DNA from: Sphingomonadales bacterium
GTDB taxonomy: Bacteria; Pseudomonadota; Alphaproteobacteria; Sphingomonadales; Sphingomonadaceae
NCBI GenBank assembly: GCA_016714795.1
Contig: JADKCA010000001.1
Coordinates: 124,001-188,000, forward strand
Reading direction: 5' to 3'
Length of the DNA stretch: 64,000 bases
The notes under the pieces are model-generated. The model had not been told where the DNA came from. It did not search any database and saw nothing but the letters and a program-made list of their open reading frames with translations. Shown here one piece after another: positions 25,160-34,168 of this stretch (positions within the stretch are counted from its first letter, which is position 1; every line of letters begins with the position of its first letter). The position numbers were made by a program, and so were the translations under genes.

Positions 25160-26104
25160 TCAGTCCGCAATCTGTCGCGGCAGTTTGAAGACCATGTTTT
25201 CGGTTGTGGTCTCTACCACCTCTTCGGTTACGGCAAAGCGCGCAGACAGCGCGTCCACAACTTCGCGGACCAGTTGTTCGGGCGCGGAGGCCCCCGCCGT
25301 CAGCCCGATGATGGCAGGCGTGCCCAGCCAGTCGAAATCCAGATCGGTTGCGCGCTCGATCAGCCGGGCGGGCACGCCGCGTCGCTCGGCCACTTCCGCC
25401 AACCGCAGCGAGTTGGACGAATTGGGCGCGCCGATCACGATCAGACGCTCTGCATTTGCCACCACGGCCTTGACCGCATCCTGCCGGTTGGACGTGGCGT
25501 AGCAGATATCTTCGCCCTTCGGCCCCTGAATGTCCGGAAAGCGCGCAAGGAGCGCGTCGATGATCTGCTTGGTGTCGTCAACGGACAGCGTGGTCTGGGT
25601 GAGGAAACCCAGCGTGCCGGGTGCTGCATCGGGCAGCAGGGCCACGTCCGCTTCCGATTCGATCACCGTCATCGCGCCTTCGGGAACCTGCCCATAGGTG
25701 CCAATCACTTCGGGATGGCCATGATGGCCGACAAAGATGATGTGCTTGCCGCCTTCCACCAGCCGCTCTGCCTGACGGTGGACCTTGGACACGAGCGGAC
25801 AGGTGGCATCCAGCCAGTTGAGGCCGCGCGCATCCGCAATGGCGGGGACCGCCTTGGGCACGCCATGGGCCGAAAAGATGACGGGTACGCCATCGGGCAC
25901 GGCATCCAGTTCTTCCACGAAAACCGCGCCCTTGGCCTTGAGCGAATCCACCACAAAGCGGTTATGGACGATCTCGTGGCGGACATAGACCGGCGCGCCG
26001 TATTTCTCGATGGCCAGTTCGACGATGCGGATGGCCCGATCCACCCCGGCACAGAAACCGCGCGGTGCTGCAATCAGGACATGAAGGGCAGGTTTCTCGC
26101 TCAT
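25160..26104 (-). CDS. ispH: 4-hydroxy-3-methylbut-2-enyl diphosphate reductase
   Basis: 314 residues. It catalyses the last MEP-pathway step, making IPP and DMAPP, with a [4Fe-4S] cluster held by three cysteines: PRGFCAGVDRA (residue ~18), DATCPLVSK (~100) and DICYATSNRQ (~197). The catalytic Glu/His regions IVHNRFVV and GHHGHPEVIG are intact. Divergent from the lipoprotein gene, with 87 bases between starts. Confidence 0.98.
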   Translation of the reverse strand: MSEKPALHVLIAAPRGFCAGVDRAIRIVELAIEKYGAPVYVRHEIVHNRFVVDSLKAKGAVFVEELDAVPDGVPVIFSAHGVPKAVPAIADARGLNWLDATCPLVSKVHRQAERLVEGGKHIIFVGHHGHPEVIGTYGQVPEGAMTVIESEADVALLPDAAPGTLGFLTQTTLSVDDTKQIIDALLARFPDIQGPKGEDICYATSNRQDAVKAVVANAERLIVIGAPNSSNSLRLAEVAERRGVPARLIERATDLDFDWLGTPAIIGLTAGASAPEQLVREVVDALSARFAVTEEVVETTTENMVFKLPRQIAD

Positions 26105-26191
26105 TGCCCGCCGCCCTTACGCGATTGCTTGCAGCGGTCAAAGCGCCTTCCTATACGGGCCTCCATGCTTTGCCAGAAAAAGGATCGGCTT

Positions 26192-26836
26192 GTGGCCCGA
26201 ATGATGACGCTCCTTCCCCTGACCGCCGCGGCGCTGCTGGCGTCTGGCTGTTCGCGGAACGGGGAAATCGACGCGACCGGCGGGGTCAGCGTTACCCGGT
26301 CTGCCTGCCCGGCGATTGCCGTTCCGGCGCACACCGGAGACATCACCTTGTTCGATCCGCCGGGTAGCACCGATTCCCGCGCGATCGACGTGGTGGCCAA
26401 TCTCACCAATTTGCGGTCCACCTGCGATGATTCGGGCAATATGGTGAATGTGCAGGCCAATTTCGTGGTTCAGGCGCGGCGGGCCAACGGGCAGGGCGCG
26501 CGTGAAGTGATCCTGCCCTATTTCGCATCGGTCATTCGCGGCGGTCGTATTGTCGTCTCGAAAAGCGTCAGCCGGGTTGCACTGCGTTTTGCCGATGGCG
26601 AGACGCGTGCGAGCACGACCGGAACCGCCAGCGCCTCAATCAGCCGCGCTGCGGCGACGCTGCCCGCCGATGTCCGCGAACGCATCACCCGCAAGCGCAA
26701 GGCCGGGGATGAAGATGCCGCGGTTGATCCGCTGGCCAACCCCGCCGTGCGCGAAGCGGTGCAGCGCGCCAGCTTTGAACTGCTGGTGGGCTTTCAGCTG
26801 ACCGACGCGCAGTTGCAGTATAACGCCACGCGGTAA
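26192..26836 (+). CDS. Lipoprotein of unknown function
   Basis: 214 residues from the GTG at 26192, chosen because AAAGGA lies eight bases upstream; ATGs at 26165 and 26201 are alternatives. The signal sequence ends in LLASGC, a lipobox. The body is about 190 residues with two cysteines (RSACPAIAVP, NLRSTCDD), a beta-rich middle (NMVNVQANFVVQARR), and a basic stretch RERITRKRKAGDED. Families with this pattern occur in sphingomonads without assigned function. A periplasmic or outer-membrane site is likely. Confidence 0.7.
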   Translation: MARMMTLLPLTAAALLASGCSRNGEIDATGGVSVTRSACPAIAVPAHTGDITLFDPPGSTDSRAIDVVANLTNLRSTCDDSGNMVNVQANFVVQARRANGQGAREVILPYFASVIRGGRIVVSKSVSRVALRFADGETRASTTGTASASISRAAATLPADVRERITRKRKAGDEDAAVDPLANPAVREAVQRASFELLVGFQLTDAQLQYNATR

Positions 26837-26969
26837 GGCGAAGGCATCGGCTGATTTCTGGGCCTTTGCGCAGGCGAGGGACGGATCGTTTCAACAGGGC
26901 GAGGTGTCTTTGCTTTGCCCGAAACGAACCGAATTGGGTCAGACCTCACGCTTGATCATTACGGATACT

Positions 26970-29306
26970 CTAAAACCGCCAGTCAAACCGGATCGCCGCG
27001 CCTTTGTCATCGGGCATGGCCGCGATATGACCGGGGTCGCGGCGCCAGAACAGGTTGGCCCCCAGATGGCCTTGCGCCAGCGGTATCGACCAGCTGGTTT
27101 CCACATCCAGTTCGCGGCCATTGGGGGCCAGAGTCATGCTATGGGCGGTCGATCTGGTTTGCCGTGTCGCGTAATCATAGCTGGTCGGCAGCATCATTGA
27201 AAAGCCGCCGGAGCTGACGCGCAGCGGCTGCGAAACGCGGATGCCCCAACGGTCGTTTGCGCGGAGCAGCCCCAGCTTTTCCACATCGAGTGCCCAGGCG
27301 CGGGTGCGCAAATGGTCCGTGCCGTCGCGCACGCCACCTGCTTTCACGCGAGTCCAGCCGGCACGCATCTGGCCGCTGAGCTGCCAGCCGTCCTTGAGCG
27401 CCAGCCGGGCCGCCGTATCGGCAAACAGCGTCTGCGCACCGGGCGAACCCAGAAAGGCCGAGAAACGCGCGCCGAGCACGGTTTTGTCTTCCGCCATCAG
27501 TGTCGCGCGGGCGGAGAGGGTGAGGTTGCCCTTCTGCCATTCTGTGCCTGCCGTGGCAGACTGGACGCGATAGCTCTGCCGGTTGCGCAAGGCCCCGGTC
27601 TGGAGGTTTGCATCCCAGCGACGGGCTTCGCCGCTTTCGCCGCCGCCATAGAAGTGCCAGTTTCCGGCGCGATGGGCCATCAGCATGGAGGTGCGGGCGG
27701 CATAGTCAAAGCCCCAGCCGCCATCGGCCTCGCCTGCAATCAGGAAGGAGGTGGAGTTCGCGCCAGAAAGGCTGCGCTGCAAATGGCTGCTGCCGGTGGC
27801 GACGCCGAATGCCATGCTGGTCGCAGCGGTCAGCTTGGTCACGGCATGGCCCGCCAATGCGCGCGCCTGAACGCGGTCATGCGGGCTCAACAGATTGCGC
27901 TCAACCAGCGCACCGCTGCCGCTCTGGCGCACTGACATGGACAGCGTCGCCGGACCTGCGCCGATGCGCATCCCTGCCATGCCGGTGTCGAGCGCACTGA
28001 ACAGGCGAGGCGAGATGCGGCTGTGGCCGATTGTCTCTCCCAGATCAGCCGAATAGGCGCGGCCATAGGCATCAAGGAAGGTGGCAGTCAGCCCGGCGGG
28101 CCGCGCATCCCCCATCGGAGCAGAGAGGCCGCCATCGATGCTGGTCGCCACCGGAATCGCACTGCCCGCCAGCGAGGTCTGACCCTTCGGCTGGAACGCG
28201 CGTTCGATGTTGAGCGCGCCATGGCCGAACAGGCCATCCACGCCGGTATCGCCCAGATCGGTGGCGGTGCTCAAAAGCAGGTCTACAATCTGTGTGCCGC
28301 TCAGATTGGGGAAGGCCTGTGCCAGCAGCGCGACCGCCCCGGAAATGACAGGCGCGGCATAGCTGGTGCCATTGTAGAGATAGGCCGTGCCGGTCTCGTC
28401 GATCGAGCGCACGCGATAGGCAAGCGCACCGAGATAGGCGGAAGAGCCGGTTCCGGCGCGGTTGGAAAAGTCCGTGAGCGCCGCGTTGCTGGCATCGAGG
28501 CCGCCCGCAATGATGATCGATTTGCGAGCGATTCCGTCCAATGCCAACATCGCCAGCGGATCGGGGTTGGAGCCCTTCACCGGATCATCATCATAGGCGT
28601 TGCCCGCCGAAATGACGATCACCACGCCCGCCGCTGTCGCGCGGTCCACCGCGCTGCGCAAGGTCGCGTTGGCGGCCGATCCGCCGAGCGATATGTTGAT
28701 GACGCGCGCGCCATTGGAAACGGCAAGGTCTACGCCGCGCGCAATGGAATTGTCATCATGCGAACAACCGCCATCGGCGCTGGCGTCGGCGCAGCTGCCC
28801 GGCTTGTCGGTGCGCGCGATCAGCAATGTCGCGCCAAAGGCCACGCCATGCGCACCTACGTCGTTCCTCGCGCCAGCCAGAACGGCGGCGACGGATGTGC
28901 CGTGTCCGCTTTCGTCGCCAATGCCGCGCGCGCTGACCAGGTCGGTAGAGGCGGCATGGATGCGGCCTGAAAATTCGCCATTGGTCTGCGCAATGCCACC
29001 GTCGATAACGGCCGCAATCACGCCTGCACCGGTTGCACCCTGCTGATAGGCAGTGATCGCCCTGGCCTGCACAGCGGCGTTGGAGCGCTGATATTCGGCT
29101 GTGTCGTAATTTACCGTGCTGCTCGTCGTCACGGGTGCAGGCGTTGGGGCCGGGGTGGGCGTGGCCGGAGCTGCGACCGGCGTGGGTGTAGAAGCGACAC
29201 CGCCTCCGCCGCCACTGCCCGCCGTCGTGCCGCCGCCACAGGCAGACAGGCTCGTCAAAGCGAGCAGGGCGCATCCCATGGTCCAGGTGTTGCGGTTGCT
29301 GCGCAT
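26970..29306 (-). CDS. Subtilisin-like serine protease (S8), autotransporter-like C-terminus
   Basis: 778 residues. The signal peptide ends in a lipobox (SLSACGGG, Cys23), followed by a Gly- and Pro/Thr-rich linker to about residue 62. S8 catalytic triad: Asp102 (AVIDGGI), His135 (ESGHGTSVA) and Ser315 (YNGTSYAAPV), plus the Asn-type oxyanion region VISAGNAYD. The C-terminal ~380 residues are Gly/Ala-rich with alternating hydrophobics, end in RFDWRF and look like a beta-barrel translocator, so the protein may be surface exposed. Combining a lipobox with a barrel-like end is unusual. Two closely spaced Cys pairs (171-181) may bond. Confidence 0.88.
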   Translation of the reverse strand: MRSNRNTWTMGCALLALTSLSACGGGTTAGSGGGGGVASTPTPVAAPATPTPAPTPAPVTTSSTVNYDTAEYQRSNAAVQARAITAYQQGATGAGVIAAVIDGGIAQTNGEFSGRIHAASTDLVSARGIGDESGHGTSVAAVLAGARNDVGAHGVAFGATLLIARTDKPGSCADASADGGCSHDDNSIARGVDLAVSNGARVINISLGGSAANATLRSAVDRATAAGVVIVISAGNAYDDDPVKGSNPDPLAMLALDGIARKSIIIAGGLDASNAALTDFSNRAGTGSSAYLGALAYRVRSIDETGTAYLYNGTSYAAPVISGAVALLAQAFPNLSGTQIVDLLLSTATDLGDTGVDGLFGHGALNIERAFQPKGQTSLAGSAIPVATSIDGGLSAPMGDARPAGLTATFLDAYGRAYSADLGETIGHSRISPRLFSALDTGMAGMRIGAGPATLSMSVRQSGSGALVERNLLSPHDRVQARALAGHAVTKLTAATSMAFGVATGSSHLQRSLSGANSTSFLIAGEADGGWGFDYAARTSMLMAHRAGNWHFYGGGESGEARRWDANLQTGALRNRQSYRVQSATAGTEWQKGNLTLSARATLMAEDKTVLGARFSAFLGSPGAQTLFADTAARLALKDGWQLSGQMRAGWTRVKAGGVRDGTDHLRTRAWALDVEKLGLLRANDRWGIRVSQPLRVSSGGFSMMLPTSYDYATRQTRSTAHSMTLAPNGRELDVETSWSIPLAQGHLGANLFWRRDPGHIAAMPDDKGAAIRFDWRF

Positions 29307-29404
29307 CGCATGATCTCCGGCGAAATATGATTACCAGTTCGTTCACCGTTCAATCAGGGGAGACATGGTCTAGGCGCAATCCGGATTCAGGGTTAAGGCG
29401 CGGC

Positions 29405-30061
29405 ATGACCCCCGGCTTTAATCATGTTCGCACCTGGATCTTCGATCTGGACAACACGCTCTACCCCGCCAGCGCGAACCTGTTTGCATTGATCGATGTG
29501 CGCATGGGCCGGTTCATTGCCGATCTGCTGGGTGTGGATGCAGTGGAGGCGCGGCGCTTGCAGAAGCAATGGTTTGTCGATCATGGCACCACGCTCAACG
29601 GGCTGATGCTGGATCATGGCGTCGATCCCGCGCCTTTTCTGGACTATGTGCATGACATCACGCTGGACCGGATCGGGCCAGACCCGATGCTGGCAGAGGC
29701 GATCTCCGCGCTGCCGGGGCGCAAGCTGGTTTTCACCAATGCTGATGCCGATTATGCCCGCCGTGTGCTGGACAAGCGTGGGCTGGCAGACTGTTTCGAA
29801 GCGGTGTTCGACATTCATGATTGCGTGTATCGTCCCAAGCCCGAACTGGCGGGCTATGAAGGGCTTTGCCAGCGCTATGATGTGGACCCTGCGTCCGCAC
29901 TGATGGTGGAAGACATGGCGCGCAACTTGAAGCCCGCCAAGCAATTGGGCATGGCAACGGTTTGGGTGAATAATGGATCGGAGCATGGGCACGCAGAAGC
30001 CTGCCCAAGCTTCATCGATCTGGAAATCAGCGATGTCAGCGATTGGCTGACCGGCATTTGA
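29405..30061 (+). CDS. Pyrimidine 5'-nucleotidase, HAD superfamily
   Basis: 218 residues from the ATG at 29405 (MTPGFNHVRTWIFDLDNTLY). HAD motifs: I FDLDNTLY at residues 14-21, II FTNADADY near 109, III RPKPELAGY near 146, and IV ALMVEDMARNLK near 168. The sequence resembles SDT1/PynA-type pyrimidine nucleotidases, so the substrate is probably UMP/CMP or flavin-type monophosphates. It sits 14 bases before dapD on the same strand, a frequent alphaproteobacterial pairing. Confidence 0.88.
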   Translation: MTPGFNHVRTWIFDLDNTLYPASANLFALIDVRMGRFIADLLGVDAVEARRLQKQWFVDHGTTLNGLMLDHGVDPAPFLDYVHDITLDRIGPDPMLAEAISALPGRKLVFTNADADYARRVLDKRGLADCFEAVFDIHDCVYRPKPELAGYEGLCQRYDVDPASALMVEDMARNLKPAKQLGMATVWVNNGSEHGHAEACPSFIDLEISDVSDWLTGI

Positions 30062-30075
30062 AGGAAGACTGAAAC

Positions 30076-30900
30076 ATGAGTGACGCATTGCAGCAGGTGA
30101 TCGACGCCGCATGGGACGCGCGGGATGGCGTGAATGCAGGCACGCAGGGCGCCGTGCGCGAGGCCGTGAACGCCGCGCTCGCCGCTCTTGATGCCGGTCA
30201 GCTGCGCGTCGCGGAAAAGAAGGATGGCGACTGGGTGGTGAACCAGTGGCTCAAAAAGGCAGTGTTGCTCTCCTTCCGCCTGAATGACAATGCGGTGATC
30301 GAAGCCGGTTCGGGCGGTGCACCGGCATTTGACAAGGTGCCGAGCAAATTTGCGGGCTGGGGTGAAAACCGATTCCGCGAGGCGGGTTTCCGCGTCGTTC
30401 CGGGCGCGGTCGCGCGCGCGGGCGCGTACATCGGCAAGGGCGTGGTGCTGATGCCAAGCTTTGTGAACATCGGCGCCTATGTGGATGAAGGCACGATGGT
30501 GGATACCTGGGCCACGGTCGGCTCCTGCGCACAGATCGGCAAGAATGTGCACATTTCGGGCGGCGCAGGCATTGGCGGGGTGCTGGAGCCGTTGCAGGCT
30601 AATCCGGTGATCATCGAAGATGGCTGCTTCATCGGCGCGCGCTCCGAAGTGGCGGAAGGCGTGATTGTGGGTGAGGGCGCGGTGCTCTCCATGGGCGTCT
30701 ATCTGGGCGCGTCCACCAAGATCGTTGATCGCGCGACGGGTGAAATCCATATCGGGCGCGTGCCGCCTTATGCCGTGGTGGTGCCGGGCGCGATTCCGGG
30801 CAAGGATGGCGGGCCTTCGCTCTATTGCGCCGTCATCGTGAAGACGGTGGACGCGCAAACGCGCAGCAAAACCGGAATCAACGAGCTTTTGCGCGATTGA
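30076..30900 (+). CDS. dapD: Tetrahydrodipicolinate N-succinyltransferase
   Basis: 274 residues, the normal length. It succinylates tetrahydrodipicolinate in lysine and diaminopimelate synthesis. A left-handed beta-helix of hexapeptide repeats runs from about residue 105 to 240 (GKGVVLMPSFVNIGAYVDEG, IEDGCFIGARSEVAEGVIVG). dapA, earlier in the same pathway, is also in this window at 42275. Confidence 0.98.
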   Translation: MSDALQQVIDAAWDARDGVNAGTQGAVREAVNAALAALDAGQLRVAEKKDGDWVVNQWLKKAVLLSFRLNDNAVIEAGSGGAPAFDKVPSKFAGWGENRFREAGFRVVPGAVARAGAYIGKGVVLMPSFVNIGAYVDEGTMVDTWATVGSCAQIGKNVHISGGAGIGGVLEPLQANPVIIEDGCFIGARSEVAEGVIVGEGAVLSMGVYLGASTKIVDRATGEIHIGRVPPYAVVVPGAIPGKDGGPSLYCAVIVKTVDAQTRSKTGINELLRD

Positions 30901-30906
30901 TTCGCA

Positions 30907-30937
30907 ATTGCGTCAGATCATTTTGATCTGGCGCAAT
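30907..30937 (+). terminator. Hairpin downstream of dapD
   Basis: A 13-bp stem, ATTGCGTCAGATC at 30907-30919 pairing with GATCTGGCGCAAT at 30925-30937 (one G-T pair), lies seven bases after the dapD stop. The downstream T content is modest, so it is a terminator or 3'-end stabilising hairpin. Confidence 0.55.
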
Positions 30938-31003
30938 GCCCCGGTTTTCCGGCCTTGTAGGCTGAGTCCATCAACAACGGACATTCCATAGGAGGAGCCC
31001 ACC

Positions 31004-31255
31004 ATGTCCCATACGCCGCACGAACTGCATGATGAATTTCCCGATGCAGGCCAGATCCTTCACGATCTGAAGATGTCCAACGCGCATTTTGTGAAGCTTG
31101 CGGATCAGTATCATGAGATCAACCGTGAGATTCACCGCATCGAAAGCGGGGTCGAAGCTGCGTCTGACGAGCGCGCCGAAGCCTTGAAGAAAAGCCGGTT
31201 GCATCTGGTGGACGAAATTGCTGTCATCATCGGCAAAGCGAAAGAAAAGGCGTAA
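31004..31255 (+). CDS. YdcH family protein (DUF465)
   Basis: 83 residues, mostly helical and charged (YHEINREIHRIESGVEAASDERAEALKKSRLHLVDEI). The SRLHLVDEI end is the DUF465/YdcH signature (the 'kk.Rl.lKDei' element). Function unknown. GGAGGAG lies six bases upstream. It is followed eight bases later by the DksA-like gene on the same strand, so they form an operon. Confidence 0.88.
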   Translation: MSHTPHELHDEFPDAGQILHDLKMSNAHFVKLADQYHEINREIHRIESGVEAASDERAEALKKSRLHLVDEIAVIIGKAKEKA

Positions 31256-31263
31256 ATGCTATC

Positions 31264-31584
31264 ATGAGCACGACCGAGCAGATCCGTGAGCGGCTCACTG
31301 CGCGCCTGGCCGAACTGGCCAATCGCGCAGAGTCGCTTGAGGCGGAACTCAGCAAGCCGCTGGAAGCCGATTCGGAAGAACAGGCGATTGCGCGCGAGAA
31401 TGAAGAGACCATGGAGGCGCTTGAAGAGGCTGCTCTTCAGGAAATCGAACAGATTCGTGGCGCGCTGACGCGGCTTGATAACGGCCATTATGGCGTTTGC
31501 GCCAAATGTGGCGAGGATATTGCGCCTGCACGGTTGGAGGCGGTCCCTTCGGCCACGCGCTGCATCAACTGCGCCAGCGCCTGA
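31264..31584 (+). CDS. TraR/DksA-type zinc-finger protein
   Basis: 106 residues. An N-terminal coiled coil (residues 5-70, rich in E/A/L) is followed by a zinc finger, YGVCAKCGEDIAPARLEAVPSATRCINC, with four cysteines (CxxC...CxxC). This is the DksA/TraR pattern but shorter than full DksA (about 150), so it may bind the RNA polymerase secondary channel without all DksA functions. It is convergent with the mitofilin-like gene, 12 bases apart. Confidence 0.88.
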   Translation: MSTTEQIRERLTARLAELANRAESLEAELSKPLEADSEEQAIARENEETMEALEEAALQEIEQIRGALTRLDNGHYGVCAKCGEDIAPARLEAVPSATRCINCASA

Positions 31585-31596
31585 CGCTGACCAGCC

Positions 31597-32505
31597 TCAA
31601 TCCATCGTCAATGCCGGTTCCGTAACAGGGGCCGGTGTTGGCGTTGGTGCAGGCAGGGGCACAGGCCGGGGTGCCGCCGCTGCCGCCGGCTCTCCGCTGA
31701 GTGCCTGTTCTTCCAACTGGTCGAGCGCCTGCCGCGCCTGAGTGTAGCGCAGCGCCTGTGCGATCCAGCCCTTCACACCGTCGCTTTGCGGCAATTGCCG
31801 GGCAATGGCGATGGCGCCCGTCACGTCATCCACATCCAAGAGGGATCGGGCCTGCGTGACCAGATGAGCAGGCGCGGTCGAAGGGCTGGACTGATCCCGC
31901 ACCGTCATCAGCGCACCAATGCCATTGGTCAGCCGGTCCCACCAGCCGCCTTCGCCCGCAGCAGAGGCCGGAACCATCATTTCAAAATCACGACGAACAT
32001 GCGCGGCTGTCACCGGCTGGCGGGTCCATCGGGACAGGGCGGACACGGCATTGGCCTGACTCAGGCCGAACCGGGCGGTGAGTTCACGCTCTAATGTGCC
32101 GAGCGGCTGGCCCCGTTCAAACTTGCGCGCGCTGGCCAGCACGAGGAACAGCGCTTCGGCCTTGGGCGCGGAAACGGTCGCACCGCCCATCGGGCGCGCT
32201 TCCAGAGAGGCGACACGGCCTTCGAGCGTTGCCAGACGGAAAGTGATGTCTCCCTGCATTTGCGGGATTGCGGGCGTCACGGCAGAAGGCGGCGCGTTGG
32301 GCGTGTTCGGCGCGGCGGGTTGCGTCTGCGCCAGAGCCTGCGGCCTGGCCGTCGTCGGCGCAGGATCCTGCCCCATCATGCCCCGGCCCATATCGGTGCT
32401 GGTCAGCAGCCAGCCCATCGCCAGCACGCCCAGCACGAACATGCCGAACAGTGCAGCAATCAAACCGCGACCGCGCGCAGGCGGGGATTGATCAATCTCG
32501 CTCAT
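31597..32505 (-). CDS. Mitofilin-like inner-membrane protein
   Basis: 302 residues from the ATG at 32505 (MSEIDQSPPARGRG). One N-terminal transmembrane helix (LIAALFGMFVLGVLAMGWLL) is followed by a proline-rich spacer, a short coiled-coil (FRLATLEGRVASLEAR), an alpha-helical body and a Pro/Ala tail. In alphaproteobacteria a mitofilin-domain protein is encoded beside hemC-hemD, and this position and architecture fit. The sequence is divergent, so homology is inferred mostly from context and topology. Confidence 0.65.
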   Translation of the reverse strand: MSEIDQSPPARGRGLIAALFGMFVLGVLAMGWLLTSTDMGRGMMGQDPAPTTARPQALAQTQPAAPNTPNAPPSAVTPAIPQMQGDITFRLATLEGRVASLEARPMGGATVSAPKAEALFLVLASARKFERGQPLGTLERELTARFGLSQANAVSALSRWTRQPVTAAHVRRDFEMMVPASAAGEGGWWDRLTNGIGALMTVRDQSSPSTAPAHLVTQARSLLDVDDVTGAIAIARQLPQSDGVKGWIAQALRYTQARQALDQLEEQALSGEPAAAAAPRPVPLPAPTPTPAPVTEPALTMD

Positions 32506-32515
32506 GCCTTGACCC

Positions 32516-33208
32516 TTATCTGTCGCATTCGTTCGAAGGCCTGCACAGCGCGCAGGCCAGTTCGAGCATGGCCTCATCGCCGGTTTGCGGCGCAACCGCA
32601 AGCCTTTCCCAATCTGCGCCAGCCGCTTCGGCCACTGCGGGGCTGATCGCGATGAGCGTGAGTTGCGCACGATCTGCGCCGCATCGCGCGGCCAGATCAG
32701 CAAAATGGCGTGCGGCGCGGGGTGAATGGAGCATCACCAGCGGCGCGGCAGACAGGGCAGAGGCAAGCGGCTCCAACGGCTCCAGCGCCACGCTGTGATA
32801 GACTGGAACAGCCATGACAGTGCCGCCGGGCCAGTCTGTCAGTGCGATGCGATCCTCCCCGCACAGATGCAGCAGCTTGGCGGGTGGCGCATTGGCGAGT
32901 AGATCGGCGAGACCGGTCGAACCGGTGCGCGCCACCGTGAAACCGGCGTCTCGCGCGGCGGCGGCACTTTTGGCTCCCACCGCCCAGACGGGCAGGTGAA
33001 CCAGGTGGCACAGCTCTGCTCCGCCATGGTGAATGGCATTGGCGCTGGTGATGAGCAGCGCATCGAATGCGCCACCCGGGCGGGTCCAGCCCAGCCGACG
33101 CACTGCAAACAGGGGCAGGGGGATGGCGTCCAGCCCCAAGGCGCGCGCGCGGCTGACCGTGCTCTCATTCCCCGGCTCTGGCCGGATGACGAGCACAGGG
33201 CGGGTCAC
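32516..33208 (-). CDS. hemD: Uroporphyrinogen-III synthase
   Basis: 230 residues from the GTG at 33208, which overlaps the hemC stop by four bases (GTGA). It cyclises and inverts ring D of hydroxymethylbilane in heme synthesis. HemD proteins are weakly conserved; here the visible marks are VIRPEPGNESTVSRARALGL, LITSANAIHHG near residue 50 and PLVMLHSPRAARHFADL near 155. Gene position after hemC makes the call firm. Confidence 0.93.
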   Translation of the reverse strand: MTRPVLVIRPEPGNESTVSRARALGLDAIPLPLFAVRRLGWTRPGGAFDALLITSANAIHHGGAELCHLVHLPVWAVGAKSAAAARDAGFTVARTGSTGLADLLANAPPAKLLHLCGEDRIALTDWPGGTVMAVPVYHSVALEPLEPLASALSAAPLVMLHSPRAARHFADLAARCGADRAQLTLIAISPAVAEAAGADWERLAVAPQTGDEAMLELACALCRPSNECDR

Positions 33209-34125
33209 TGCCCGAAATAGCGCCGCAGGGCAGGCGAGGCACGCTCCAGCAGCGCGGCCGCCAGTGCCGCACCCTCTTCGGGCACGGAGAGGTGCGCATC
33301 GCCTCCCTGCATCTCGCTGCCATCGGGGAGGAGGATCTGCCCCTGAAGGGCAATCCCGTCTGCCAGCACGCGCGCCTGAGCGGCCACGGGGGAGCGGCAA
33401 TCGGCAGTCAGCGCAGCCAGAAATGCGCGTTCGGCAGCCACGGCCTGCATCGTGGGGGCGTGCGCAATGGCCGAGAGCAACGCGCGCGTTTCCGCATCAT
33501 CGCTGCGGCATTCGATTCCAATCGCGCCCTGCGAGGGGGCGGGCAGCAGCACGTCTGGCTCCAGCGCAACGCCGACATCACCCATGTCCAGCCGGTCCAG
33601 CCCGGCGGCGGCGAGCAGCGTGGCGTCCACTTCGCCAGCAGCCAGCTTGGCCAGTCGCGTGTTCACATTGCCGCGAAACAGCGAGATTTGGAAATCGGGC
33701 CGCATCGCCAGCAATTGCGCCTGCCTGCGCGGAGAGGACGTGCCGATCCGCGCGCCCTGCGGCAGTGCCTCCAGCGATGCTGCACCCACCAACCGGTCAC
33801 GCACATCGGCGCGCGGCAGCATGGCGGCGATGATGAGTTCCGCTGGGCGGATGGTCTCGACATCCTTCATCGAGTGAACCGAAAAATCGACATGGCCTTC
33901 AAACAGCCATTCATCCAGCTCCTTGGTCCACAAGGCCTTTCCGCCCACTTCGGCGAGCGCGCGATCGAGAATCTTGTCTCCGCTGGCGGTGACCGGGCAG
34001 AGCGTGACGGCCTCTGCGCTCCAGCCATGAGCGGCGCACAGCGCGTCTCGCACCAGATGGGCCTGCGCCATGGCAAGCGGGGAAGCGCGCGTGCCAAGGC
34101 GCAAGGGGCGTTCGGGCATGGACAT
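33205..34125 (-). CDS. hemC: Hydroxymethylbilane synthase (porphobilinogen deaminase)
   Basis: 306 residues. It assembles the linear tetrapyrrole from four porphobilinogens. Visible motifs: LRLGTRASPLAMAQA at the N-terminus, the active-site Asp and substrate region SVHSMKDVET near 80, and RLGTSSPRRQAQLLAM-like RIGTSSPRRQAQL near 125. The dipyrromethane cofactor cysteine is in AIGIECRSDD (~230). First gene of a hemC-hemD-mitofilin-like operon, divergent from tsaD by 43 bases. Confidence 0.97.
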   Translation of the reverse strand: MSMPERPLRLGTRASPLAMAQAHLVRDALCAAHGWSAEAVTLCPVTASGDKILDRALAEVGGKALWTKELDEWLFEGHVDFSVHSMKDVETIRPAELIIAAMLPRADVRDRLVGAASLEALPQGARIGTSSPRRQAQLLAMRPDFQISLFRGNVNTRLAKLAAGEVDATLLAAAGLDRLDMGDVGVALEPDVLLPAPSQGAIGIECRSDDAETRALLSAIAHAPTMQAVAAERAFLAALTADCRSPVAAQARVLADGIALQGQILLPDGSEMQGGDAHLSVPEEGAALAAALLERASPALRRYFGQ

Positions 34126-34168
34126 AGCGGGGTTGCTCTACTGCCCGCCTGCTCTAGAGGAAAGCCCC

